Shown here one piece after another: positions 1 to 6,482 of a stretch of 12,704 bases of DNA. The position numbers were made by a program, and so were the translations under genes. Positions within the stretch are counted from its first letter, which is position 1. Each line of letters opens with the position of its first letter. Below the pieces are notes generated by a model that did not search any database, was not told where the DNA came from, and worked only from the letters and a program-made list of their open reading frames with translations. The stretch is from Clostridiaceae bacterium (GTDB taxonomy: Bacteria > Bacillota > Clostridia > Oscillospirales > Acutalibacteraceae): contig CAJGCL010000054.1 in the NCBI GenBank assembly GCA_904501675.1, positions 1 to 12,704 on the forward strand. Reading direction: 5' to 3'.

Positions 1-573
1 ACTCAACTTGAATTCGTATCACCTGTAAGTTATTTTTTATCTCGGTCAATGACTGTTCTGATGTATAACTCCACATTCCTTACACCGATTGACTATGGCT
101 CTGTTGCATATAAATATTCTACTAATTCACGTTTAAGAAGCTATACCTGGGGACTGTTCAAGGAAAACGAAACAGAAAAGAAATTTCTCATTGTAAATAC
201 CCACCTGAATCTTTACAAACAAGCAACCGCCTACCCTATGCTTCAGGCAGCTGAACTTATTAATTTCTGCAGGCAAAAAGAGCAGGAATATAATTGTCCT
301 GTTTACATTACAGGTGATTTCAACTCTCAGGAAAGTAACGAAAAAACCGATGACTGCGCTGTGTATGATTACATTTCACTTTTTTACAATGACACAAGAG
401 AAAAAGCTGAAAGCAAAACATACGGCGCAGGAAAAACCTTATATTCACCCATTAGTGATTACATTTTTTGCACTGATAATTCAGTTGTAAAATCTTACAC
501 CTTATTATCCCAACCTGAATTAAATGTCCTCAGCGACCATTTTCCCGTATTTATTGATGTTAATATCTCTTGA
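1..573 (+). CDS. Endonuclease/exonuclease/phosphatase-fold protein, C-terminal part (5' end outside window)
   Basis: The frame is open from base 1, giving 190 residues, so the gene begins left of the window; the first ATG at 49 is internal. Metal-dependent phosphoesterases of this fold (DNase I, AP endonuclease, inositol-phosphatase-like) carry a series of short motifs, and the C-terminal ones are visible in order: NTHL, GDFNS, a SDYIF stretch where many members have DHIF, and SDHFPV just before the end. These supply the catalytic Asp/Asn and the final Asp-His pair. The tyrosine in SDYIF is a tolerated variation. Substrate cannot be told from this part; a secreted or cytoplasmic phosphodiesterase is equally possible because the N-terminus is missing. 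The stop codon TGA lies inside the -35 box of the hflX promoter. No terminator separates the two genes, so some read-through into hflX is possible. Confidence 0.85.
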   Translation, partial: TQLEFVSPVSYFLSRSMTVLMYNSTFLTPIDYGSVAYKYSTNSRLRSYTWGLFKENETEKKFLIVNTHLNLYKQATAYPMLQAAELINFCRQKEQEYNCPVYITGDFNSQESNEKTDDCAVYDYISLFYNDTREKAESKTYGAGKTLYSPISDYIFCTDNSVVKSYTLLSQPELNVLSDHFPVFIDVNIS

Positions 574-598
574 AACCCCTATTTAATAATGGTATAAT
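570..598 (+). promoter_or_regulatory. Sigma-A-type promoter for hflX
   Basis: TTGAAA (570-575), a 17-base spacer and TATAAT (593-598), with TGG just before the -10 box giving an extended -10. The -35 box overlaps the stop codon of the preceding gene. Predicted transcription start is near 605, leaving a leader of about 25 bases with a weak AAAGTGAG ribosome binding site (617-624) in front of the ATG at 630. Confidence 0.8.
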
Positions 599-629
599 TG
601 TTAAAAATTCATTTTAAAGTGAGTACATT

Positions 630-1874
630 ATGGAATATTTTGAAAATAAAATTGAACAGGAAAGAGCTGTGCTTGTTTCTGTAGATACAGGAGAATTTGA
701 TGTTGATACCTCTCTTGCAGAGCTTACAGAACTGGCTCGTACTGCAGGCGCAGAGGTCATCTGCGAAATGACACAGAAAAGAGAAGCTCCGGAGCCGGGT
801 ACTTATCTTGGTAAAGGTAAGTTAGAGGAGCTTTCTGAATATTGCGAGGCAGAAAAGCCTGACCTTGTTATTATAGATGGTGAGCTTTCCCCTGCTCAGC
901 AAAGGAATATTGAAAATTTTACAGATACAAGAGTTATAGACAGAACAACTCTTATTCTTGATATTTTCGCTCAGAGAGCATTATCAGGTGAAGGTAAATT
1001 ACAGGTTGAGCTTGCTCAGCTCAAATATGCTCTTCCTCGCCTTGGCGGTAAAGGTGCATCCATGTCCCGTCTTGGTGGCGGTATCGGTACAAGAGGTCCC
1101 GGTGAAACAAAGCTTGAAACAGATAAACGTCATATCCGCCGTCAGATTGCCGCTTTAACTGAAGACTTAAAAGCTCTTGACGAAAGACGCACGAGGCACC
1201 GTGAAAGGCGTAAAAAAGATGGTGTTGTAACAGTTGCACTTGTTGGCTACACTAACGCAGGTAAGTCTACTATTATGAACACCCTTACCGATGCAGGTGT
1301 GCTTGCTGAGAACAAGCTTTTTGCAACCCTTGACCCAACAGCCAGAGCATTAACGCTTCCCGACGGAAGTACAGTTCAGCTTATCGATACTGTTGGTTTT
1401 ATAAGAAGGCTTCCACATAAGCTTGTTGAAGCGTTCAAATCTACTCTTGATGAGGCTGTTGACGCTAATGTTATCCTCAACATCTGCGATGCTTCAAGTG
1501 ATGAATGCGCAGAGCATTACCGCGTAACAATGGAGCTTTTAGAAGAGCTTGGTTGCTCCGACAAGCCAATTATAACTGTCCTTAACAAATGCGACCTTGT
1601 TAATGATGTTCAGATTCCGTTGGTTTCTAATTGTGTGCGCGTTTCTGCAAAAACAGGCGAAGGACTTGAGGAGCTTTTGAAAAAGGTAAACGAAGCTCTC
1701 CCGCCAACAAGAAAAAGAGTAAAAATTCTTCTTCCCTTCTCAATGGGTGGCGTTGCCGCAGAGCTCCGCAAAACAGGTGTTGTTCATAGCGAAGAATACA
1801 CTGCAGACGGTCTACTCCTTGATATAACAGCTGAAATATTTATATTGGAAAAATATGAGGAATATATACAGTAA
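630..1874 (+). CDS. hflX: GTPase HflX
   Basis: A 414-residue protein matching the usual length of HflX, a TRAFAC-class translational GTPase. The family binds the 50S subunit and can split or rescue stalled ribosomes, for example after heat shock or antibiotics. Visible order: an N-terminal HflX domain (about 20-115); a glycine-rich linker with GGGIGTRGPGE (149-159) followed by a basic coiled-coil region to about 197; and the G domain. G-domain motifs are G1 GYTNAGKST (206-214), G2 TLDPTAR (233-239), G3 DTVGF (253-257), G4 NKCD (319-322) and G5 SAK (339-341). A short C-terminal domain follows. All nucleotide-binding motifs are intact. The ATG at 630 is preceded by AAAGTGAG at suitable spacing and a strong promoter. 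The gene ends at TAA inside a perfect palindrome that acts as terminator, so it is probably transcribed alone. Confidence 0.97.
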   Translation: MEYFENKIEQERAVLVSVDTGEFDVDTSLAELTELARTAGAEVICEMTQKREAPEPGTYLGKGKLEELSEYCEAEKPDLVIIDGELSPAQQRNIENFTDTRVIDRTTLILDIFAQRALSGEGKLQVELAQLKYALPRLGGKGASMSRLGGGIGTRGPGETKLETDKRHIRRQIAALTEDLKALDERRTRHRERRKKDGVVTVALVGYTNAGKSTIMNTLTDAGVLAENKLFATLDPTARALTLPDGSTVQLIDTVGFIRRLPHKLVEAFKSTLDEAVDANVILNICDASSDECAEHYRVTMELLEELGCSDKPIITVLNKCDLVNDVQIPLVSNCVRVSAKTGEGLEELLKKVNEALPPTRKRVKILLPFSMGGVAAELRKTGVVHSEEYTADGLLLDITAEIFILEKYEEYIQ

Positions 1875-1915
1875 AAAAATGAAAACTGCCCGTTTGGGCA
1901 GTTTTCATTTTTTTA
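1872..1915. terminator. Bidirectional terminator shared by hflX and the acyltransferase gene
   Basis: A perfect 44-base palindrome: 20-base arms at 1872-1891 and 1896-1915 around a 4-base loop GTTT. The core GAAAACTGCCC/GGGCAGTTTTC stem is flanked by seven A and seven T, so either strand gives a GC-rich hairpin followed by U. The hflX stop (TAA, 1872-1874) lies at the start of the left arm and the stop of the opposing gene (TGA on the - strand, 1905-1907) inside the right arm. Confidence 0.92.
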
Positions 1916-3002
1916 ACTTTGATAATTTTATGGTAACATATTTGTTTATCGTTGACCATATCAACGATGCAATAACTGTACCGACAAACGCTATAATTGC
2001 CACAATCAAAGGTTTATCAACCTTTAATAATAAAGAAAAGAATAGGCATGCATACATCAATACAACATCATGAACAAGAAATACATATGGGCTAATATCT
2101 CCCAATTTAGTTAAAGGTTTTATCGACAATATTTTCGAAAGAAATCCATTGCCTGAAAAAACCAACAAAATTAATGTTATCGTTGTAGGAACAAAAATAA
2201 CGGTGTATTTAAACGCCGAAAGTTGCAAAAATTCATAATCCATAGTAATTATGAATAATGTCAACCCTATAAGTAAACATACAATAAGCTCTAAAACATA
2301 TGCCACTTTTTTCTTTATTTTTAAACAAAGTTGTTCTTTTTTTTGCAAGTAAAGATATCCGACCAAACAACCTTGAACGAAATCAATAAGCCTTACAGGT
2401 GGAAAGAAATACACAATCCACTTTGTAGAGAACCATTCACTATTATCGCTAGACCACAAAAAAGCACAAACACCCAATAATATTTGAATAAGGAAAAGCA
2501 TTGCCAAACCAATATACCCACGTTTTACCGTCATATGGTTTTTAATCAGTTTGTAAACTATAGGAAAACACAAATACAAAAAAAAGCATGCACTTAAATA
2601 CCAAGACGGAGTATTCAAAGTTGCGTAAAACTGTTTATTAGGAATCCATGGTTGAAGTAAAAGTGTGTGTATGCCTATATCAAACCCTGTTTTTGCCATG
2701 TCTCCGTTCATATATAAAGCATATCTGACAGACAACAACATTGTAATTATATGCAGAGGGTAAAGTTTTTTAATTTTACCCCATGCGAAGCTGAAAGTCG
2801 ATTCAATCGATTTATCATTATTAAGGTAGTTGTGAGTCATTAAAAATCCGGAAATAATAAAAAATATTGACACACCCCAATACCCTAAAGGAATTACATT
2901 GTTTATACCTGTATGTGATAAAAATATTGCTACAATTGCAATACCTCTCAAACCTTGAACTGCACTATTTCGTTTTTGTTTGACAAGCACCTTATCTGCC
3001 AA
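1905..3002 (-). CDS. Acyltransferase-3 family integral membrane protein (probable surface glycan O-acetyltransferase)
   Basis: A 365-residue, strongly hydrophobic protein with about ten membrane segments, the usual length for the acyltransferase-3 (OafA/YrhL-like) family. Members pass acetyl or similar groups across the membrane onto surface polysaccharide, peptidoglycan or lipids. Signature stretches: GLRGIAI (17-23) with the conserved Arg, SHTG (29-32) with the conserved His, WGVSIFFIISGF (42-53), a KLYPLH loop (79-84), TPSWYLS (131-137), RLIDFVQG (204-211) and LGDISPYVFLVHD (300-312). The start is TTG at 3000-3002, preceded by GGGGTG; a TGA lies three codons upstream in frame and the next Met is residue 55, so TTG is the only sensible start. 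It follows glnN by 46 bases with no terminator. Composition appears somewhat more AT-rich than its neighbours and no glycan gene is nearby, so the acceptor is unknown. Confidence 0.9.
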   Translation of the reverse strand: MADKVLVKQKRNSAVQGLRGIAIVAIFLSHTGINNVIPLGYWGVSIFFIISGFLMTHNYLNNDKSIESTFSFAWGKIKKLYPLHIITMLLSVRYALYMNGDMAKTGFDIGIHTLLLQPWIPNKQFYATLNTPSWYLSACFFLYLCFPIVYKLIKNHMTVKRGYIGLAMLFLIQILLGVCAFLWSSDNSEWFSTKWIVYFFPPVRLIDFVQGCLVGYLYLQKKEQLCLKIKKKVAYVLELIVCLLIGLTLFIITMDYEFLQLSAFKYTVIFVPTTITLILLVFSGNGFLSKILSIKPLTKLGDISPYVFLVHDVVLMYACLFFSLLLKVDKPLIVAIIAFVGTVIASLIWSTINKYVTIKLSKLKK

Positions 3003-3048
3003 AGCACATCACACCCCAATAAATATAACAAAAGTATTTTGCAAAAGC

Positions 3049-5151
3049 TTATCTCACACTAAAAAGCAAATCACCGTATGATGGGTAGCACCAGTGTTCT
3101 GAAGAGCAAAGCATTTCCATTTCGTCAACAGCTGATCTGAGTGAATTCATAACAGGAATTATATTGCATTTATAGAAGCATGCTGCAGCATCACTTTCAG
3201 CAATTTCTTTAACCTCTTTTGAAAGTGATTCAAGCTCTTTTACATCTATAAGAGTTTTTGTAGAAAGGTTAGAAAGCTTTTCAACAAGCTCTGCTTCATA
3301 GGTTACATCAATAGCGTCGCTTACGCCTCTTTTAGCGATAAGAGTATCTGCTAGCTCATGAATATTTCTACTCACGCAAGGAAGAATATCCTTCTTTGCC
3401 ATATCAATCATTGTAAGCACTTCAATATTAAGATACTTGCAATACTTTTCGTTTTTTATTTCGTAGTGGGCCTTAATTTCTGTTTCACTATATACCTTAT
3501 GCTTCTCATAAAGTGCCACATTCTTCTCGTGAAGCATATATGGAAGGCAATCAGGTGTTGAAACAAGGTTAAGAAGACCCCTGCCTTCTGCTTCCTTAAC
3601 CCAAGCATCATCGTAACCATTACCATTGAAGATTATTCTTTTGTGGTTTTTAATAACCCTCTTTATAAGCTCGTGAAGCGCGTTTTCAAAATTTTCTGCA
3701 CATTCAAGCTCGTCCGCAAACTGAGAAAGCACCTCAGCAACTGCAGTATTAAGAGTTGTGTTAGGACCTGCAACAGAAGCAGAAGAACCAAGCATACGGA
3801 ACTCAAATTTGTTACCTGTAAATGCAAAAGGAGATGTTCTGTTTCTGTCTGTAGTATCTTTTGGGAAACGAGGAAGAACATGAACGCCTACTTTAAGAAG
3901 CTCTTTTTCTTTACTATCAATATCCTCGTCCTTCTCAATTGCTTCAAGTATTGAAGTAAGCTCTTCACCAAGGAACATTGAAACAATTGCAGGTGGTGCC
4001 TCCTGAGCACCAAGACGGTGGTCGTTACCCGCAGAAGCAATAGAGATTCTTAAAAGATCCTGATAATCGTCAACAGCTTTTATAACTGCACAAAGGAATA
4101 AAAGGAACTGTGCATTTTCAGCAGGTGTTTCACCTGGCTCTAAAAGGTTTGTGCCGGTGCTTGTAGCAATGGACCAGTTATTATGCTTACCGCTACCATT
4201 AACGCCTGCAAAAGGCTTTTCGTGAAGAAGGCATACCATACCATGCTCTTTAGCGCATTTCTGCATAACCTCCATTGTAATCTGGTTATGGTCAGTAGCG
4301 ATATTTGTTGTTGTAAATATAGGAGCAAGCTCATGCTGTGCAGGAGCAGCTTCGTTGTGCTCTGTTTTCGCAAGCACACCAAGACGCCAGAGCTCCTCAT
4401 CAACAGATTTCATAAATGCATGAACGCGAGGCTTAATAGCACCAAAGTAGTGGTCATCAAGCTCCTGACCTTTTGGTGGCATTGCACCAAAAAGAGTTCT
4501 TCCTGTATAAATAAGGTCTTTTCTTTTATTGAAAACATCTTTATCAACAAGGAAGTATTCCTGTTCAGGACCAACGGTTGTTTTAACCGCAACAACATCT
4601 TCATGACCGAAGAGCTTTAATATTCTTAGGGTCTGTTTATTTATAGCTTCCATTGAACGGAGAAGCGGGGTCTTTTTATCAAGAGCCTCACCGCCATATG
4701 AACAGAAAGCAGTAGGAATGCAAAGAACTCCGTTTTTAATAAATGCGAAAGATGTTGGGTCCCATGCTGTGTAGCCACGTGCCTCAAATGTTGCACGAAG
4801 TCCGCCCGAAGGGAAAGAAGATGCGTCAGGCTCTCCCTGTATAAGCTCCTTACCTGAGAATTCCATAATAACTCTGCCATCTTTTTTAGATGAAATAAAG
4901 CTATCGTGCTTCTCTGCAGTAATACCTGTGAGAGGCTGAAACCAGTGAGTATAGTGGGTAGCTCCCTTTTCAATTGCCCAATCCTTCATAGCATTTGCTA
5001 TGATATTAGCAACATCTATATTCAAACGGTGGCCAGTCTGAAGAGTACGCTGAAATTCAGCATACACATCCTCAGGCAATCTTTCTTTCATAACTTTTTC
5101 GGAGAAAACATCACAACCGAAATAATCTGTTACAGTTTTTATAAAAATCAA
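3049..5151 (-). CDS. glnN: Glutamine synthetase type III (GSIII)
   Basis: ATP-dependent synthesis of glutamine from glutamate and ammonia, in the cytoplasm. The 700-residue length is typical of GSIII, far longer than GSI or GSII. Family stretches in order: HWFQPLTG (69-76) and AEKHDSF (79-85); FPSGGLRATFEARGYTAWD (113-131), characteristic of type III; GPEQEYF (194-200) with metal-ligand Glu; NEAAPAQHELAP (266-277); GVNGSGKHNNWS (316-327) in the glutamate/ATP site; NRTSPFAFTGNKFEFR (437-452). The C-terminal third is the helical extension seen only in GSIII. The start is unsettled: TTG at 5149-5151 is the best candidate because family N-termini begin shortly before the VTDYFG-like sequence, but the GAAAAGAG tract directly abuts it. 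It lies 23 bases after chr subunit 2 on the same strand with no terminator, so it is probably co-transcribed. I see no strong promoter or riboswitch of its own. Confidence 0.96.
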   Translation of the reverse strand: MIFIKTVTDYFGCDVFSEKVMKERLPEDVYAEFQRTLQTGHRLNIDVANIIANAMKDWAIEKGATHYTHWFQPLTGITAEKHDSFISSKKDGRVIMEFSGKELIQGEPDASSFPSGGLRATFEARGYTAWDPTSFAFIKNGVLCIPTAFCSYGGEALDKKTPLLRSMEAINKQTLRILKLFGHEDVVAVKTTVGPEQEYFLVDKDVFNKRKDLIYTGRTLFGAMPPKGQELDDHYFGAIKPRVHAFMKSVDEELWRLGVLAKTEHNEAAPAQHELAPIFTTTNIATDHNQITMEVMQKCAKEHGMVCLLHEKPFAGVNGSGKHNNWSIATSTGTNLLEPGETPAENAQFLLFLCAVIKAVDDYQDLLRISIASAGNDHRLGAQEAPPAIVSMFLGEELTSILEAIEKDEDIDSKEKELLKVGVHVLPRFPKDTTDRNRTSPFAFTGNKFEFRMLGSSASVAGPNTTLNTAVAEVLSQFADELECAENFENALHELIKRVIKNHKRIIFNGNGYDDAWVKEAEGRGLLNLVSTPDCLPYMLHEKNVALYEKHKVYSETEIKAHYEIKNEKYCKYLNIEVLTMIDMAKKDILPCVSRNIHELADTLIAKRGVSDAIDVTYEAELVEKLSNLSTKTLIDVKELESLSKEVKEIAESDAAACFYKCNIIPVMNSLRSAVDEMEMLCSSEHWCYPSYGDLLFSVR

Positions 5152-5174
5152 CTCTTTTCGTGAAGATTCACTTT

Positions 5175-5750
5175 TTAAATTAATTTACCTATATATCCTA
5201 CAGCAATACCTAAAATCGCGGAAACAACTATGAGAATTATAGGGTGTACCTTTTTCTTGAAAATAAGGAAAATACCTATTGCGCAAATAATAAGAGAAAC
5301 AATTATGTTGTATAAATCAATATTGGCTACTGCAAAACCATCGGGGAAGAAAACAGTTTTACCGATTGTAAGTACTGCAGCGCCTATAAGACCTATAACG
5401 GTTGGTCTCAGACCACTCATACAACCTTTAACAATTTCGCTTTCCTGAAATTGCTTATATATTCTCGCAACAATGAGAATAATAACAAATGACGGTGTTA
5501 CCACGCCAAGAGTAGCACATATGGCGCCAAGGAATCCGCCTGTTTCCATACCAACGTATGTTGCAATGTTAATAGCAAAAGGACCAGGTGTGCTTTCGCT
5601 TACGGCAATGAAGTTAACTATTGCCTCTTCTGTAAGCCATTGATTATCAAGCACAGCCTTCTGAATAAGCGGAAGCATTGCATATCCGCCACCGAAGGTA
5701 AATGCACCTATGCTTAAAAAGGTTAAGAAAAGATGAAGGTAAATACTCAT
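5175..5750 (-). CDS. Chromate transporter (CHR) family, short-chain protein, second subunit
   Basis: 191 residues, one CHR domain, the length of short-chain CHR proteins, which are thought to work as a pair of homologous subunits. The domain starts with GAFTFGGGYAM (15-25) and contains SESTPGPFAINIATYVG (51-67), both hallmarks of the family. About five or six hydrophobic segments follow, including 85-98, 113-131, 145-163 and 169-189. The ATG at 5748-5750 overlaps the stop of the preceding subunit as ATGA, so translation is probably coupled; AAGG and GAGAGG lie just upstream. Characterised CHR pairs export chromate, but in anaerobic gut bacteria the natural substrate (sulfate or another anion) is not known. 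glnN follows after 23 bases. Confidence 0.93.
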   Translation of the reverse strand: MSIYLHLFLTFLSIGAFTFGGGYAMLPLIQKAVLDNQWLTEEAIVNFIAVSESTPGPFAINIATYVGMETGGFLGAICATLGVVTPSFVIILIVARIYKQFQESEIVKGCMSGLRPTVIGLIGAAVLTIGKTVFFPDGFAVANIDLYNIIVSLIICAIGIFLIFKKKVHPIILIVVSAILGIAVGYIGKLI

Positions 5751-6325
5751 TGCGCCTTACCTCTCTTTCTCTCAACAAATGAATGAATGAGACCAATAAG
5801 AGCACAAGTAATTATAATATAAATAATGCTTATATCAAGACCGAGAATATCTATAAAAAGCGATGCGGCAAAAGCGCCAATCATCAGGATATATGAGAAA
5901 AGACCTTTCGGACACTTTTTATACATTGAGTAGAAAGCCTTAATCACAAGAGCAAGCACGCCTGCACGTATACCGTTAAACGCAAACTGCACAATCTCAT
6001 ACTGACTGAATTCTTTAAGGACAAGAGATATTATTGAAATAATGATAAACGACGGAAGAACAACACCAAAGGTTGCGCAGGCAGAGCCTAAAACTCCTGC
6101 GACTCTGTAACCAACAAATGTAGCAGAGTTAATGGCAATAGGACCCGGCGTGCTTTCAGAAATTGCAAAAATATCAAGAATTTCTTCACCCTTGAGCCAC
6201 TTATGTTTCTCGCACATTTCCTTTTCAATAATTGGTATCATAGCATAGCCTCCACCGAAAGTGAAAGCGCCTATTTTAAAGAAAGTGAGAAATAAAGTCA
6301 AAGCATTTTTCAACTTATTCTTCAA
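5747..6325 (-). CDS. Chromate transporter (CHR) family, short-chain protein, first subunit
   Basis: 192 residues from the chosen start. The same signatures as its partner appear: GAFTFGGGYAM (19-29) and SESTPGPIAINSATFVG (56-72), with hydrophobic segments near 76-104, 117-132, 143-163 and 166-182. Start choice: the open frame runs back to 6535 across the divergent promoter region and into ligA, but TTG at 6323-6325 has AGAAGG six bases upstream, gives an N-terminus (MKNKLKNALTLFLTF) aligned with that of subunit 2, and lies downstream of a consensus promoter. Each half-size protein is a paralogue of the other, and short-chain pairs are expected to insert with complementary topology. It is the first gene of the - strand run. 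Substrate specificity cannot be read from sequence. Confidence 0.92.
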   Translation of the reverse strand: MKNKLKNALTLFLTFFKIGAFTFGGGYAMIPIIEKEMCEKHKWLKGEEILDIFAISESTPGPIAINSATFVGYRVAGVLGSACATFGVVLPSFIIISIISLVLKEFSQYEIVQFAFNGIRAGVLALVIKAFYSMYKKCPKGLFSYILMIGAFAASLFIDILGLDISIIYIIITCALIGLIHSFVERKRGKAQ

Positions 6326-6331
6326 AAGAAT

Positions 6332-6337
6332 CCTTCT
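6332..6337 (-). promoter_or_regulatory. Ribosome binding site deciding the TTG start of chr subunit 1
   Basis: AGAAGG on the - strand, six bases before the TTG at 6323-6325. It supports a 192-residue product and rejects the 262-residue reading that would start inside ligA. Confidence 0.75.
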
Positions 6338-6365
6338 TTCGTATACTAATACTTCTACATTGTAA

Positions 6366-6394
6366 ATTATAAAAAAACGACAGACTTTTGTCAA
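6366..6394 (-). promoter_or_regulatory. Consensus sigma-A promoter for the chr-glnN-acyltransferase run
   Basis: On the - strand TTGACA (6389-6394), a 17-base spacer and TATAAT (6366-6371): a full match to consensus. Predicted start is near 6359, giving a leader of about 34 bases. A short inverted repeat GACA-N6-TGTC (6379-6392) overlaps the -35 box and spacer; whether it is an operator cannot be judged. Confidence 0.88.
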
Positions 6395-6425
6395 TGTAAA
6401 AAGGGTAGATAAAGTAGTTAAACTA

Positions 6426-6454
6426 TCGACTTTTTTTGTAACATATGGTATAAT
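6426..6454 (+). promoter_or_regulatory. Promoter for ligA
   Basis: TCGACT (6426-6431, four of six to consensus), a 17-base spacer and TATAAT (6449-6454), with TGG before the -10 box (extended -10). The leader carries AGGCGG (6471-6476) six bases before the ATG at 6483. It is divergent from the chr promoter, whose -35 box ends 31 bases to the left. Confidence 0.75.
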
Positions 6455-6482
6455 AAATTCACTAAAATACAGGCGGTGCACT

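Noticed and set aside
3003..3048. Separate promoter for the acyltransferase gene
   Set aside because: TTGCAA and TATATT are present on the - strand but only 11 bases apart, and no other pair has acceptable spacing.
3358..4973. Several 60-145 residue open frames on both strands inside glnN
   Set aside because: They are shadows of a strongly conserved coding sequence, rich in Leu/Cys/His runs typical of out-of-frame reading, with no domain signatures.
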